From Neobacillus sp. OS1-2 (GTDB taxonomy: Bacteria; Bacillota; Bacilli; Bacillales; Cytobacillaceae), in NCBI RefSeq assembly GCF_030915505.1, contig NZ_CP133265.1:186001-250000 (forward strand): 64,000 bases of DNA, in the 5' to 3' direction. The notes below the pieces were generated by a model. The model had not been told where the DNA came from. It searched no databases and saw nothing but the letters and a program-made list of their open reading frames with translations. A program made the position numbers and the translations under genes. This document shows positions 43,701 through 51,153 of the stretch, in pieces. How positions within the stretch are numbered: the first letter of the stretch is position 1; each line of letters opens with the position of its first letter.

Positions 43701-46264
43701 TGTCTGAAAAATACCAATCAAGAGAGGAGCGGCGAAAGAAACTCCAGTCAAACAGCAAGGGGAAGCCAAAAGTCAAGAAAAAATCCGGCGGTCTATTCAA
43801 GAAGATCTTTCTTAGCCTTGTTGTCCTTGGTATTGTTGGAATTCTTGCAGGAGTTGGTACATTTGCCTACCTAGTAAAGGATGCTCCCAAACTTGACCCA
43901 AAATTATTAAAAGACCCGATCCCTTCAAAGATTTTAGATAAAGATCAAAAATTGATTACTGAAGTTGGAGCCATTAATCGCGAATATGTAAATTATAAAG
44001 ATATTCCACAGGTCCTGGAAAATGCCGTTTTAGCCACAGAGGATTATCGCTTTTATAAACACCATGGGATTGACCCCATTCGGTTAGGCGGTGCGGTATT
44101 GGCTAACTTCCAGCGTGGTTTTGGTGCAGAAGGCGGAAGTACCATCACGCAGCAGGTAGTAAAGAATGCATTTTTAACACAGGAAAAGACGTTAACACGA
44201 AAGGTTCAGGAAGCTTGGCTCTCATATGAACTAGAACAAAAATACACAAAACATCAAATTTTTGAAATGTATGTCAATAAGGTATATGTTTCAGAAAACA
44301 GTCATGGACTTGCAACAGCGGCAAAAATTTATTATGGAAAAACTTTAAATGAATTAACGCTCGCGGAGGCTGCACAAATTGCAGGAATGCCGCAAAGTCC
44401 AAATAACTATAATCCCTTCGACCACCCAGATCTGGCGGAAAAAAGACGAAATATTGTTTTAACATTAATGGAACAGCATGGCTTTATTTCAAAACAAGAA
44501 ATGAACGATGCAAAAAAGGTATCCGTTGCCGCAACAGTATTAAAGGCGGAGCAGCGTACAGTAGATGAAAAACCGTTCGATTCCTTTGTGGATGCCGTCA
44601 TTGATGAAGTAAAAGAAACAACCGATTTCGATATTTTTACCGATGGTTTGACGATTCAAACGACTTTGGATAGAGACGCACAAACGTATGTTTATAATAT
44701 GTTAAATTCCCAAGATATCATCCAATACCCTGATGAAGCTTTCCAAGCCGGGATTGCCCTCCTTGATACGAAAACAGGAGAAATTCGTGCCATCGGCGGC
44801 GGCCGGAACCAACAAGTTAGTCGTGGATTTAACTATGCCATCGATACAAGGCGACAACCCGGATCAACAATTAAGCCTGTACTTGATTATGGCCCAGCAA
44901 TCGAATATTTAAATTGGGGCACATATGAAATGATCGAAGATAAGCCGATAACGTACTCCACAGGGAAGAAATTTGGCAACTGGGATGATAAATACAAAGG
45001 GCCTATGACCATTCGGACTGCCTTACAGTTGTCACGAAATACCCCTGCTGTCCAAGCATTACAACAAGTTGGTTTGGATAAAGCTAAGGAATTTGCAGTT
45101 AGTCTTGGTATTCCATTAAAAGAAATTTATGAGTCTTATGCCATTGGCGGTTTTGAAACTGGTGTATCGCCATTACAAATGGCCGGGGCCTATAGTGCCT
45201 TTGGAAATAATGGTTTCTATACCAAACCGCATGCGATTACAGAAATTATGCTGCGCGACGGAACCACTATTAAAACGGCGCCGGAGCCAAAGGTTGTGAT
45301 GAAGGATTCCACCGCTTTCATGATAACCGATATGATGAAAAGTGTCCTCGTATCCCCCGGTACAGGAACACGAGCTAAAGTCCCTGGGCTTCCGATTGCT
45401 GGTAAGACAGGAACAACAAACTATACAGCTGAAGATATGAAAAAGTGGAACATTAAGAGCAGTTCTGTACCAGATTCATGGTTTACTGGATACACAACTA
45501 ATTACACGGCTTCTATTTGGACGGGATACGATAATCAGAAGACACCAATAACAGCTATCGGGGATAACCAGAGAATTGCCCAGTTACTTTTTAAAAATTT
45601 AATGGCCTATGTCTCAAAGGATATCGATACTCCAGATTTCACCATGCCAAATAGTGTCCAAAAGGTCAGAGTTGAAAGAGGCTCGATGCCTGCAGTACTG
45701 GCCAGCGAATTTACACCTGACAGTGAAGTGAGTATAGAATATGCCGTAAAAGGGCATGCACCTAAAAAGGTATCTGAGAAATATAACAAATTGGATGCAC
45801 CTGTCAATCCAATTGCCAAATATGATGACGTCAATAAAACAGTTGTCCTAACTTGGGAATATCCTAATGCAAACAAGACGGGAGTTCAATTTGATCTGAC
45901 AATCAATAATCCTTCTGCACCAGGTCATTTCGTTCAAACGGAAAACAGCCTAACGATTCCAGCAGCTCCCGGCGAGAAATATACATTTACAATCATAGCC
46001 ATTAGCGGCGATAGGAAGAGTGATTCTGTTTCTACTTCCATTGACATTCCAAATCCTGAAATTGAAATGGATCAAGATGATCAAAATGGTGAGGATAATA
46101 ATGGTAACGGTAATAATGGCAATGGAAATAACGGTAACAGTAACGGAAACGGTAATGGTAACAATGGGTCGGGTAATGGCGGCGGTCAAGGAGGAACAAC
46201 CCCGCCGGTTACTACGCCCGAAAATCCATCCAGCGGCCAGGGAACTGGATCACCGGGAACCTAA
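43700..46264 (+). CDS. ponA: Class A penicillin-binding protein 1
   Basis: An 854-residue bifunctional peptidoglycan synthase. A basic cytoplasmic start and one membrane anchor (IFLSLVVLGIVGILAGVGTF), then a glycosyltransferase domain (TEDYRFYKHHGID, GGSTITQQVVKNAFL) and transpeptidase domain with active-site serine in RRQPGSTIKPVLDY, SRNTPAV and KTGTTNYTA. Then an FN3 domain and a low-complexity Asn/Gly tail. Overlaps recU by one base. GpsB directs its place in the model organism. Confidence 0.95.
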   Translation: MSEKYQSREERRKKLQSNSKGKPKVKKKSGGLFKKIFLSLVVLGIVGILAGVGTFAYLVKDAPKLDPKLLKDPIPSKILDKDQKLITEVGAINREYVNYKDIPQVLENAVLATEDYRFYKHHGIDPIRLGGAVLANFQRGFGAEGGSTITQQVVKNAFLTQEKTLTRKVQEAWLSYELEQKYTKHQIFEMYVNKVYVSENSHGLATAAKIYYGKTLNELTLAEAAQIAGMPQSPNNYNPFDHPDLAEKRRNIVLTLMEQHGFISKQEMNDAKKVSVAATVLKAEQRTVDEKPFDSFVDAVIDEVKETTDFDIFTDGLTIQTTLDRDAQTYVYNMLNSQDIIQYPDEAFQAGIALLDTKTGEIRAIGGGRNQQVSRGFNYAIDTRRQPGSTIKPVLDYGPAIEYLNWGTYEMIEDKPITYSTGKKFGNWDDKYKGPMTIRTALQLSRNTPAVQALQQVGLDKAKEFAVSLGIPLKEIYESYAIGGFETGVSPLQMAGAYSAFGNNGFYTKPHAITEIMLRDGTTIKTAPEPKVVMKDSTAFMITDMMKSVLVSPGTGTRAKVPGLPIAGKTGTTNYTAEDMKKWNIKSSSVPDSWFTGYTTNYTASIWTGYDNQKTPITAIGDNQRIAQLLFKNLMAYVSKDIDTPDFTMPNSVQKVRVERGSMPAVLASEFTPDSEVSIEYAVKGHAPKKVSEKYNKLDAPVNPIAKYDDVNKTVVLTWEYPNANKTGVQFDLTINNPSAPGHFVQTENSLTIPAAPGEKYTFTIIAISGDRKSDSVSTSIDIPNPEIEMDQDDQNGEDNNGNGNNGNGNNGNSNGNGNGNNGSGNGGGQGGTTPPVTTPENPSSGQGTGSPGT

Positions 46265-46272
46265 TTAATAAA

Positions 46273-46312
46273 AAAAACGTCTAGGCATCGGGCTTAGACG
46301 TTTTTTTTACGA
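46273..46312. terminator. Terminator of ponA
   Basis: AAAAAACGTCTAggcatcgggcTTAGACGTTTTTTTT, an 8-bp core stem with A and T flanks. It overlaps the end of the converging ypoC gene. Confidence 0.88.
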
Positions 46313-46643
46313 TACTTCTTTTTACATACAGCTTTTCCTGTTCAACCATTAGCTCCGAAAGCTGACGGTATGAATGATATAATGCTGGTCTGGCTATGAT
46401 AAATGCTAGTCTTTCTTCAATATTTACAGGCTTATAATAAAACTGATGATAGGGAATAGAATCATTGGCTGTTGAGGATTCCTCATTTGTCAGAAACAAA
46501 AATTGAATGAATAAGCTTATTCCTTTTTCCATCCATTCTCCTGCGTTTTTCTGGTCACGTTCTCGGAATAATTGATTTAGACGGGTTTTAATGCTTTCCC
46601 ATTCTTTTAGCAATCTAGAAATTTTCTCTGCTCGATTATCCAT
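46281..46643 (-). CDS. ypoC: YpoC family protein
   Basis: A 120-residue soluble protein with RLLKEWESIKTRLNQLFRER, NIEERLAFIIARPALYHSYR and a lysine-rich tail, corresponding to YpoC of the nth-ponA interval. No domain of known function. It overlaps the last codons of nth by eight bases, so it is in the dnaD-nth transcript. Confidence 0.8.
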   Translation of the reverse strand: MDNRAEKISRLLKEWESIKTRLNQLFRERDQKNAGEWMEKGISLFIQFLFLTNEESSTANDSIPYHQFYYKPVNIEERLAFIIARPALYHSYRQLSELMVEQEKLYVKRSIVKKTSKPDA

Positions 46644-47298
46644 TTAAAGCGACCTTCCCTTTCATCCTTTTCTTGCCCTCTCGACATAACTCTAATAATG
46701 GACAGCTTGGACACTGAGGGTTTTGAGCCTTACAATGATAGCGGCCAAAAAAGATTAAACGGTGATGGGTCACCGACCATTCCTCTTTTGGAACCTTCCT
46801 CATTAAAGTGTTCTCCACTTCCAATACTGAATCCTTCCAGCGGCAAATCCCAAGGCGTTTACTTACTCGCTCCACGTGGGTATCCACGGCAATCGCAGGA
46901 ATATTATAGGCAACCGAAACAACGACATTTGCCGTTTTCCTGCCCACCCCGGATAGCTTTGTCAACTCATCTCTATCCATGGGGATTTCTCCACCATATT
47001 CATCGAGAACCATCCGGCAAAGGCTTTGAATGTTTTTAGCTTTATTCCGGTAAAGTCCGATGGAACGAATATCATTTTGTAATTCCTCAAGTGAAACCTG
47101 CAGGTAATCCTCAGGAGTTTTGTATTTCTTAAATAATTCTTTCGTTACTTTATTGACTAGTACATCGGTACATTGCGCTGATAATGAAACCGCTATAATA
47201 AGTTCAAAAGGATTGGAGTGGTTTAACTCACAATGGGCATTTGGGAACATTTTCCCCATTTCATCCAAACAATAACGAATTTGTTTATTATTAAGCAA
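46636..47298 (-). CDS. nth: Endonuclease III
   Basis: A 220-residue base-excision glycosylase/AP lyase for oxidised pyrimidines. Helix-hairpin-helix with the catalytic lysine LSGVGRKTANVVVS, catalytic Asp in AIAVDTHVERVSKRLG and the C-terminal 4Fe-4S cysteines CKAQNPQCPSCPLLELC are all present. The TTG at 47298 is preferred because the product then begins MLNNKQIRYCLDEM like the B. subtilis enzyme, and AGGTG lies seven bases ahead; the GTG at 47307 overlaps that site. Confidence 0.94.
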   Translation of the reverse strand: MLNNKQIRYCLDEMGKMFPNAHCELNHSNPFELIIAVSLSAQCTDVLVNKVTKELFKKYKTPEDYLQVSLEELQNDIRSIGLYRNKAKNIQSLCRMVLDEYGGEIPMDRDELTKLSGVGRKTANVVVSVAYNIPAIAVDTHVERVSKRLGICRWKDSVLEVENTLMRKVPKEEWSVTHHRLIFFGRYHCKAQNPQCPSCPLLELCREGKKRMKGKVALNG

Positions 47299-47359
47299 AA
47301 ATATCACCTACATTACTATTAATTAAGATAAATAAAACGAGAGAAGATTCCCTCGTTAA

Positions 47360-48058
47360 CTATTGCTCTAGCCAATTGTAAAATGGAACTGTCGGTTGAT
47401 GAGCATCATCCTTGAAGTTTCCTTTTGGAGACTGCTTTTGACGGAATTTGCGGCCATGATTCTTTGCTTGCTCAATCGTTTTAATTCCATTCTTTTTCCA
47501 TTCAAAAAGAATCCTATCAATATAGCGGAAATTTAATTTCCCTGACATGACGGATTCACGGAGGGCAGCCTTTATGATAATTGGATCATGGTGATCATCA
47601 TCCATCCACATGCCAAGGGATTCACATTCAAATGGTGATAGGGGGCGGCCGAATTCATTTTCAAAACAAGTGTACAGATCAGTTTCATCGGTCTTTTTAT
47701 CAATTGCTTTTGCTGTTTTATTATTGATCATAAACAGGTCAATTAGTTTTTCCCATAATGGTTTCACGGTATATTTCTCAAAACGAATCCCCTCATTTGA
47801 GTATTGATCCATTATTTCAATAAAACCTCTTTGGATTAATCTTCTAAGCATTTCATTACATTCTAAGACAGAAACCGTCATCCTGGCAGAAAGCTCTTCT
47901 GGAGTAGGAAATTCGTTCCCTTTCTCTATGAAAGCAAGGATATTTAATAAAAGTACTAGTTCAATTTCGTTTAGATTTAGGTTACGGTATTCTGAAAGCA
48001 GCATAGAAGGTATAGTAATATTCCCTTCCTCAAGCCATGCTAATATAGTTGATTTCAT
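47360..48058 (-). CDS. dnaD: DNA replication initiation protein DnaD
   Basis: A 232-residue primosome component needed with DnaB and DnaI to load helicase at oriC and stalled forks. The N-terminal winged helix is EIELVLLLNILAFIEKGNEF and the C-terminal DDBH2 domain ends with the typical YIDRILFEWKKNGIKTIEQA. It lies upstream of nth with 62 bases between. Confidence 0.94.
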   Translation of the reverse strand: MKSTILAWLEEGNITIPSMLLSEYRNLNLNEIELVLLLNILAFIEKGNEFPTPEELSARMTVSVLECNEMLRRLIQRGFIEIMDQYSNEGIRFEKYTVKPLWEKLIDLFMINNKTAKAIDKKTDETDLYTCFENEFGRPLSPFECESLGMWMDDDHHDPIIIKAALRESVMSGKLNFRYIDRILFEWKKNGIKTIEQAKNHGRKFRQKQSPKGNFKDDAHQPTVPFYNWLEQ

Positions 48059-48146
48059 TTAAAGGACACCTCCAAATAAGTATAACATGAACCATTCCAA
48101 CCGGGTAAGGGTAATAGGTATCCAACTTTGGAAAGGAAAGCAAAAA

Positions 48147-48173
48147 GCCTGCGGAGCGCAGACTTTTTAGTTG
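48147..48173. terminator. Terminator downstream of aspB
   Basis: AAAAAGCCTGCggagCGCAGACTTTTTAG, read on either strand, a 10-bp stem with one mismatch and T run; lies between aspB and dnaD. Confidence 0.85.
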
Positions 48174-48217
48174 TCTAGGAAATTATAGATTAATATTAGT
48201 GTGGATAACTTGGAATA

Positions 48218-48250
48218 GTTATCTGAATCCAGCTCCAGCACCCTAGAAGC
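48218..48250. repeat. Possible copy of a dispersed Bacillaceae intergenic repeat
   Basis: CCAGCTCCAGCACCCTAG at 48229-48246 resembles the reverse complement of CTAGCCGATGGCGCCTGGAGCTGG at 63122-63145. Both lie behind a gene and beside a terminator. Tracts of the CCAGCTCCAGCGCC type are common in Bacillus and related genomes. The match is short. Confidence 0.35.
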
Positions 48251-48264
48251 TTTTGTTTTTAATC

Positions 48265-49452
48265 TTAGCGCTTTGATTCAACAAACTGATGAATTCGTGC
48301 TACTGCTGCTTCTAATTGCTCAAGTGATGTTGCATAGGATAGACGAATATTATCCGGCGTTCCGAATCCAGATCCAGGAATTACCGCCACTTTTGCTTCA
48401 ACTAGTAATGCTTCCACAAAGTCATCAACATGATTATATCCGGTCATTTCTGCAGCTTCCATTACATTTGGATACAAGTAAAAAGCTCCTTCCGGCTTCA
48501 CACAAGTGAATCCGGGTATGGCAACCAATTTAGTATAAATAATTTCTAATCTTTTTTCAAAGGCTTGTCGCATTTCTTCCACTGGCTCCTGCGAGCCGTT
48601 ATAGGCAGCGATTGCCGCATATTGGGCAGTTGTTGTCGGATTTGATGTACTATGACTCGCAAGGTTCGTCATTGCCTCGACTATCTGTTTATTCCCAGCA
48701 GCATAGCCAATTCTCCAGCCTGTCATCGAATGGGACTTAGAAACACCATTTATGACAATGGTTTGTTCTTTAAGCTCCGGTGAAAGTTCTGCGATCGAGA
48801 CATGCTTTACACCAAAATAAACCAGCTTTTCATATATTTCATCTGAGACAATAAGAATATCTTTCTCCAGGCAAACTTTACCCAATTCACGAAGTTCTTC
48901 TGCGGAATATAATACCCCTGTAGGATTGCTCGGTGAATTGATGATGACTGCTTTTGTCTTGTCAGAAATAGCCTCTTTTAATTGTTGCGGTGAAATCTTA
49001 AATTGATTTCGTTCATGCCCTTCAATATAAACTGGGATACCACCTGCTAATTTAACTTGTTCAGGGTAGCTTACCCAATATGGGGTAGGAATGATTACCT
49101 CGTCCCCATCATTTAAGAGAACTTGAAATAGAGTATAAAGGACATGCTTTGCACCATTTCCAACAATAATTTGATTTGGTTTATATGTTAAACCCTGATC
49201 CGTTTCCAGCTTTTTAATGATTGCTTGCTTTAAAGCAGGAAGACCTGCAGAAGGTGTATACTTTGTATGTCCCTCATTCATGGATTGAGATGCCGCATCC
49301 AATATATGCTGCGGCGTATTAAAGTCGGGCTCGCCCGCCCCTAAACCAATGACATCTTCCCCCTGTTCCTTTAATTCCTTTGCTTTTGCCGTAATAGCTA
49401 ACGTTGATGATGGTGTAAGTGCCATCACCCGATTTGCTAATTTCACTGCCAT
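48265..49452 (-). CDS. aspB: Aspartate aminotransferase
   Basis: A 395-residue class I PLP aminotransferase that exchanges amino groups between aspartate and glutamate/oxaloacetate. The PLP-lysine is in GVSKSHSMTGWRIGYAAG; substrate Arg at the end DNIRLSYATSLEQLEAA; NSPSNPTGVLYS and SDEIYEKLVYFG are other motifs. Start ATG at 49452 (AVKLANRVMALTPS) with GGGGGAAGAG ahead. Downstream of ypmB. Confidence 0.93.
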   Translation of the reverse strand: MAVKLANRVMALTPSSTLAITAKAKELKEQGEDVIGLGAGEPDFNTPQHILDAASQSMNEGHTKYTPSAGLPALKQAIIKKLETDQGLTYKPNQIIVGNGAKHVLYTLFQVLLNDGDEVIIPTPYWVSYPEQVKLAGGIPVYIEGHERNQFKISPQQLKEAISDKTKAVIINSPSNPTGVLYSAEELRELGKVCLEKDILIVSDEIYEKLVYFGVKHVSIAELSPELKEQTIVINGVSKSHSMTGWRIGYAAGNKQIVEAMTNLASHSTSNPTTTAQYAAIAAYNGSQEPVEEMRQAFEKRLEIIYTKLVAIPGFTCVKPEGAFYLYPNVMEAAEMTGYNHVDDFVEALLVEAKVAVIPGSGFGTPDNIRLSYATSLEQLEAAVARIHQFVESKR

Positions 49453-49478
49453 TTCTCTTCCCCCATTCCCCAAGCATT

Positions 49479-49951
49479 CTATAAATTATCAATATTTTTA
49501 TACCACTCACCAGTTTCAAAAAGAACATAATAATAATTTATTAAGTTATTATCAGAACGGTAATAAATTTCCCATAATGGAATGTTTTTTTGCATACCCA
49601 AACGAACTGAAATAATTTTTTTAGGTTTTTTTTCTTGCAAAAGTTTTTGCACTGCTTCCTCTTTTGATAATCCATCTTTGGCTTTTTTCACAAAAACCTT
49701 CTTACTTTTATCAGGGATCCAGACGATGATCTTTTCACCCTTCTTATCATTTGCTTCAATCACATTTACTTTCTCTAACCCATTGTATAGATGAAAATCC
49801 TCTACTTTATCAATTTGAACCTTTTTATTTGCCAGTGTGACAGCTTTTTTTCCGCCATCTTTACTGGTTCTAAGGCAGAAAAATATACTTTTATGAACGT
49901 TCCAATAATGACTACCAGAAATAATACGAGGAAAATAATCCACTTTTTCAT
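49479..49951 (-). pseudogene. ypmB: YpmB (DUF5590) with one-base frameshift
   Basis: A membrane-anchored protein with N-terminal helix MKKWIIFLVLFLVVIIGTFI starting at ATG 49951, then outside PepSY-like regions KEEAVQKLLQEKKPKKIISV and PLWEIYYRSD. The frame from 49951 breaks at a seven-base T run (plus strand 49845-49851); one more A on the coding strand restores MAEKKAVTLANKKVQIDKV. Restored length about 157 residues. The apparent 158-residue alternative from 49955 has an unnatural N-terminus. B. subtilis ypmB has the same neighbours. Likely read error. Confidence 0.8.
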
Positions 49952-49964
49952 TCAATTCACTTCT

Positions 49965-50135
49965 TTATGTACGATATATTGTAAAAATTGCTTTACTTTG
50001 GTCTTCTCGATCAAGGGCAAGCCCAAACATGAGATCCTTTTGCTTTAAGGTGCGATTTAGGGAGTCAACAATTTTATATAAATCCGAGCTGTATTGGATC
50101 TTAACTGTTGATAAAACTTCAATTTTACTTTCCAT
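49965..50135 (-). CDS. ypmA: DUF4264 protein YpmA
   Basis: A 56-residue protein: MESKIEVLSTVKIQYSSDLY, then VDSLNRTLKQKDLMFGLAL and ending AIFTIYRT. It matches the highly conserved YpmA of Bacillus. ATAAGG before the ATG at 50135 (with AGGAGAAAT upstream). It lies 13 bases before ypmB and is probably cotranscribed. Function unknown. Confidence 0.9.
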   Translation of the reverse strand: MESKIEVLSTVKIQYSSDLYKIVDSLNRTLKQKDLMFGLALDREDQSKAIFTIYRT

Positions 50136-50256
50136 CCTTATTTCTCCTTTTTTCTACTTTAACACTGCCTGTGCAGAATCTTTCTAATTATTATAACAGG
50201 ATAATCCAGGATATGCTTCAGAACTTCATTAATTTATCACAATTTTTTTCCTGCAA

Positions 50257-51105
50257 TTATTCTTCCTTAGCTGGAATGGTAATAACCTCGTAGTTTGTTT
50301 TAGTAAATTTAATCGAGACCGTACCATGTTTTTTTGTAAAATACACTTCTGACCAAATACCATGCAATTCATGAAGTATATCTCCTTGTTGCTCATGTCT
50401 CCGTGGAGAAAAAAGGATGGAAATTTGCGGATTAAGATGCGCAATAAATTCATCAGAAAATGAGACTTCCTTATTATTGTTGGGAATTTTAAAAACGTTA
50501 ACATCTTTTAGCGCCTTCTTTAATAGTGTTTGTTCCGCACGTTGACTGAAGGATGTCATTAAAAATATGTTATGTTGGTAAAAATTCAGCAGTAAATCCA
50601 TTCCTTCATTTTCTTCATTCCCAACAAATTGGACTCCGGCAGTCATTTCAGGAAGGATTTCTTTTTTTATCCCCTCTTCCAAAGCAACAATCGTTATTGG
50701 AAGGGATTGGTTAATATTTTCTTCTAATTGTTTCGAAAGTTCCCGAGTTGTCATGATTTCTTTTATGTTATATTCAGCAATCAATTGATTTAGGGTATTG
50801 TATGAAAGGTCTTGGCCATCATTTGTTAAGAAAAGAGCCGAAATCTCTTTCACATTATAAAGAGAAAGCCAACTTGCTAATTCGGCTTTCGTTCCTTTCC
50901 CACCTACGTTAATCAATATATTTTTACTATTTGGACCTTGAATAAGTGTAGCTTCACCTATTGATAGATCCAAAAACGTCACCGCCGCTTCGTGCTCTTT
51001 CAGTTTTAAATCGATATTTTCAATGTTACTAGAAATTGCTGTTTCTGCCTTTGCAATAAAGGTACTTGGAATAAAAAGGCTTAAGATCATAAACAATATT
51101 TTCAT
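50257..51105 (-). CDS. Secreted degenerate metallo-beta-lactamase-fold protein
   Basis: A 282-residue protein with a signal peptide (KILFMILSLFIPSTFIAKAE, cut after A-x-A). It then follows the ComEC-hydrolase type metallo-beta-lactamase fold: VTFLDLSIGEATLIQGPNSK, NILINVGGKG and LFLTNDGQDLSYNTLNQLI, where true enzymes have the HxHxDH zinc motif. Here the histidines are missing, and later ligand histidines are also absent, so zinc catalysis is unlikely. It may be a binding protein. Located between dinG and ypmA, where B. subtilis has no such gene that I know of. Confidence 0.7.
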   Translation of the reverse strand: MKILFMILSLFIPSTFIAKAETAISSNIENIDLKLKEHEAAVTFLDLSIGEATLIQGPNSKNILINVGGKGTKAELASWLSLYNVKEISALFLTNDGQDLSYNTLNQLIAEYNIKEIMTTRELSKQLEENINQSLPITIVALEEGIKKEILPEMTAGVQFVGNEENEGMDLLLNFYQHNIFLMTSFSQRAEQTLLKKALKDVNVFKIPNNNKEVSFSDEFIAHLNPQISILFSPRRHEQQGDILHELHGIWSEVYFTKKHGTVSIKFTKTNYEVITIPAKEE

Positions 51106-51153
51106 ACATTTATGCCTCCTATTATCAAATAGGATGTGTAAATTTCCATATTT

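Noticed and set aside
46000..46250. Low-complexity AATGGTAACGG-type repeats as a CRISPR or satellite
   Set aside because: They encode the Asn/Gly tail of PonA and are not spaced direct repeats.
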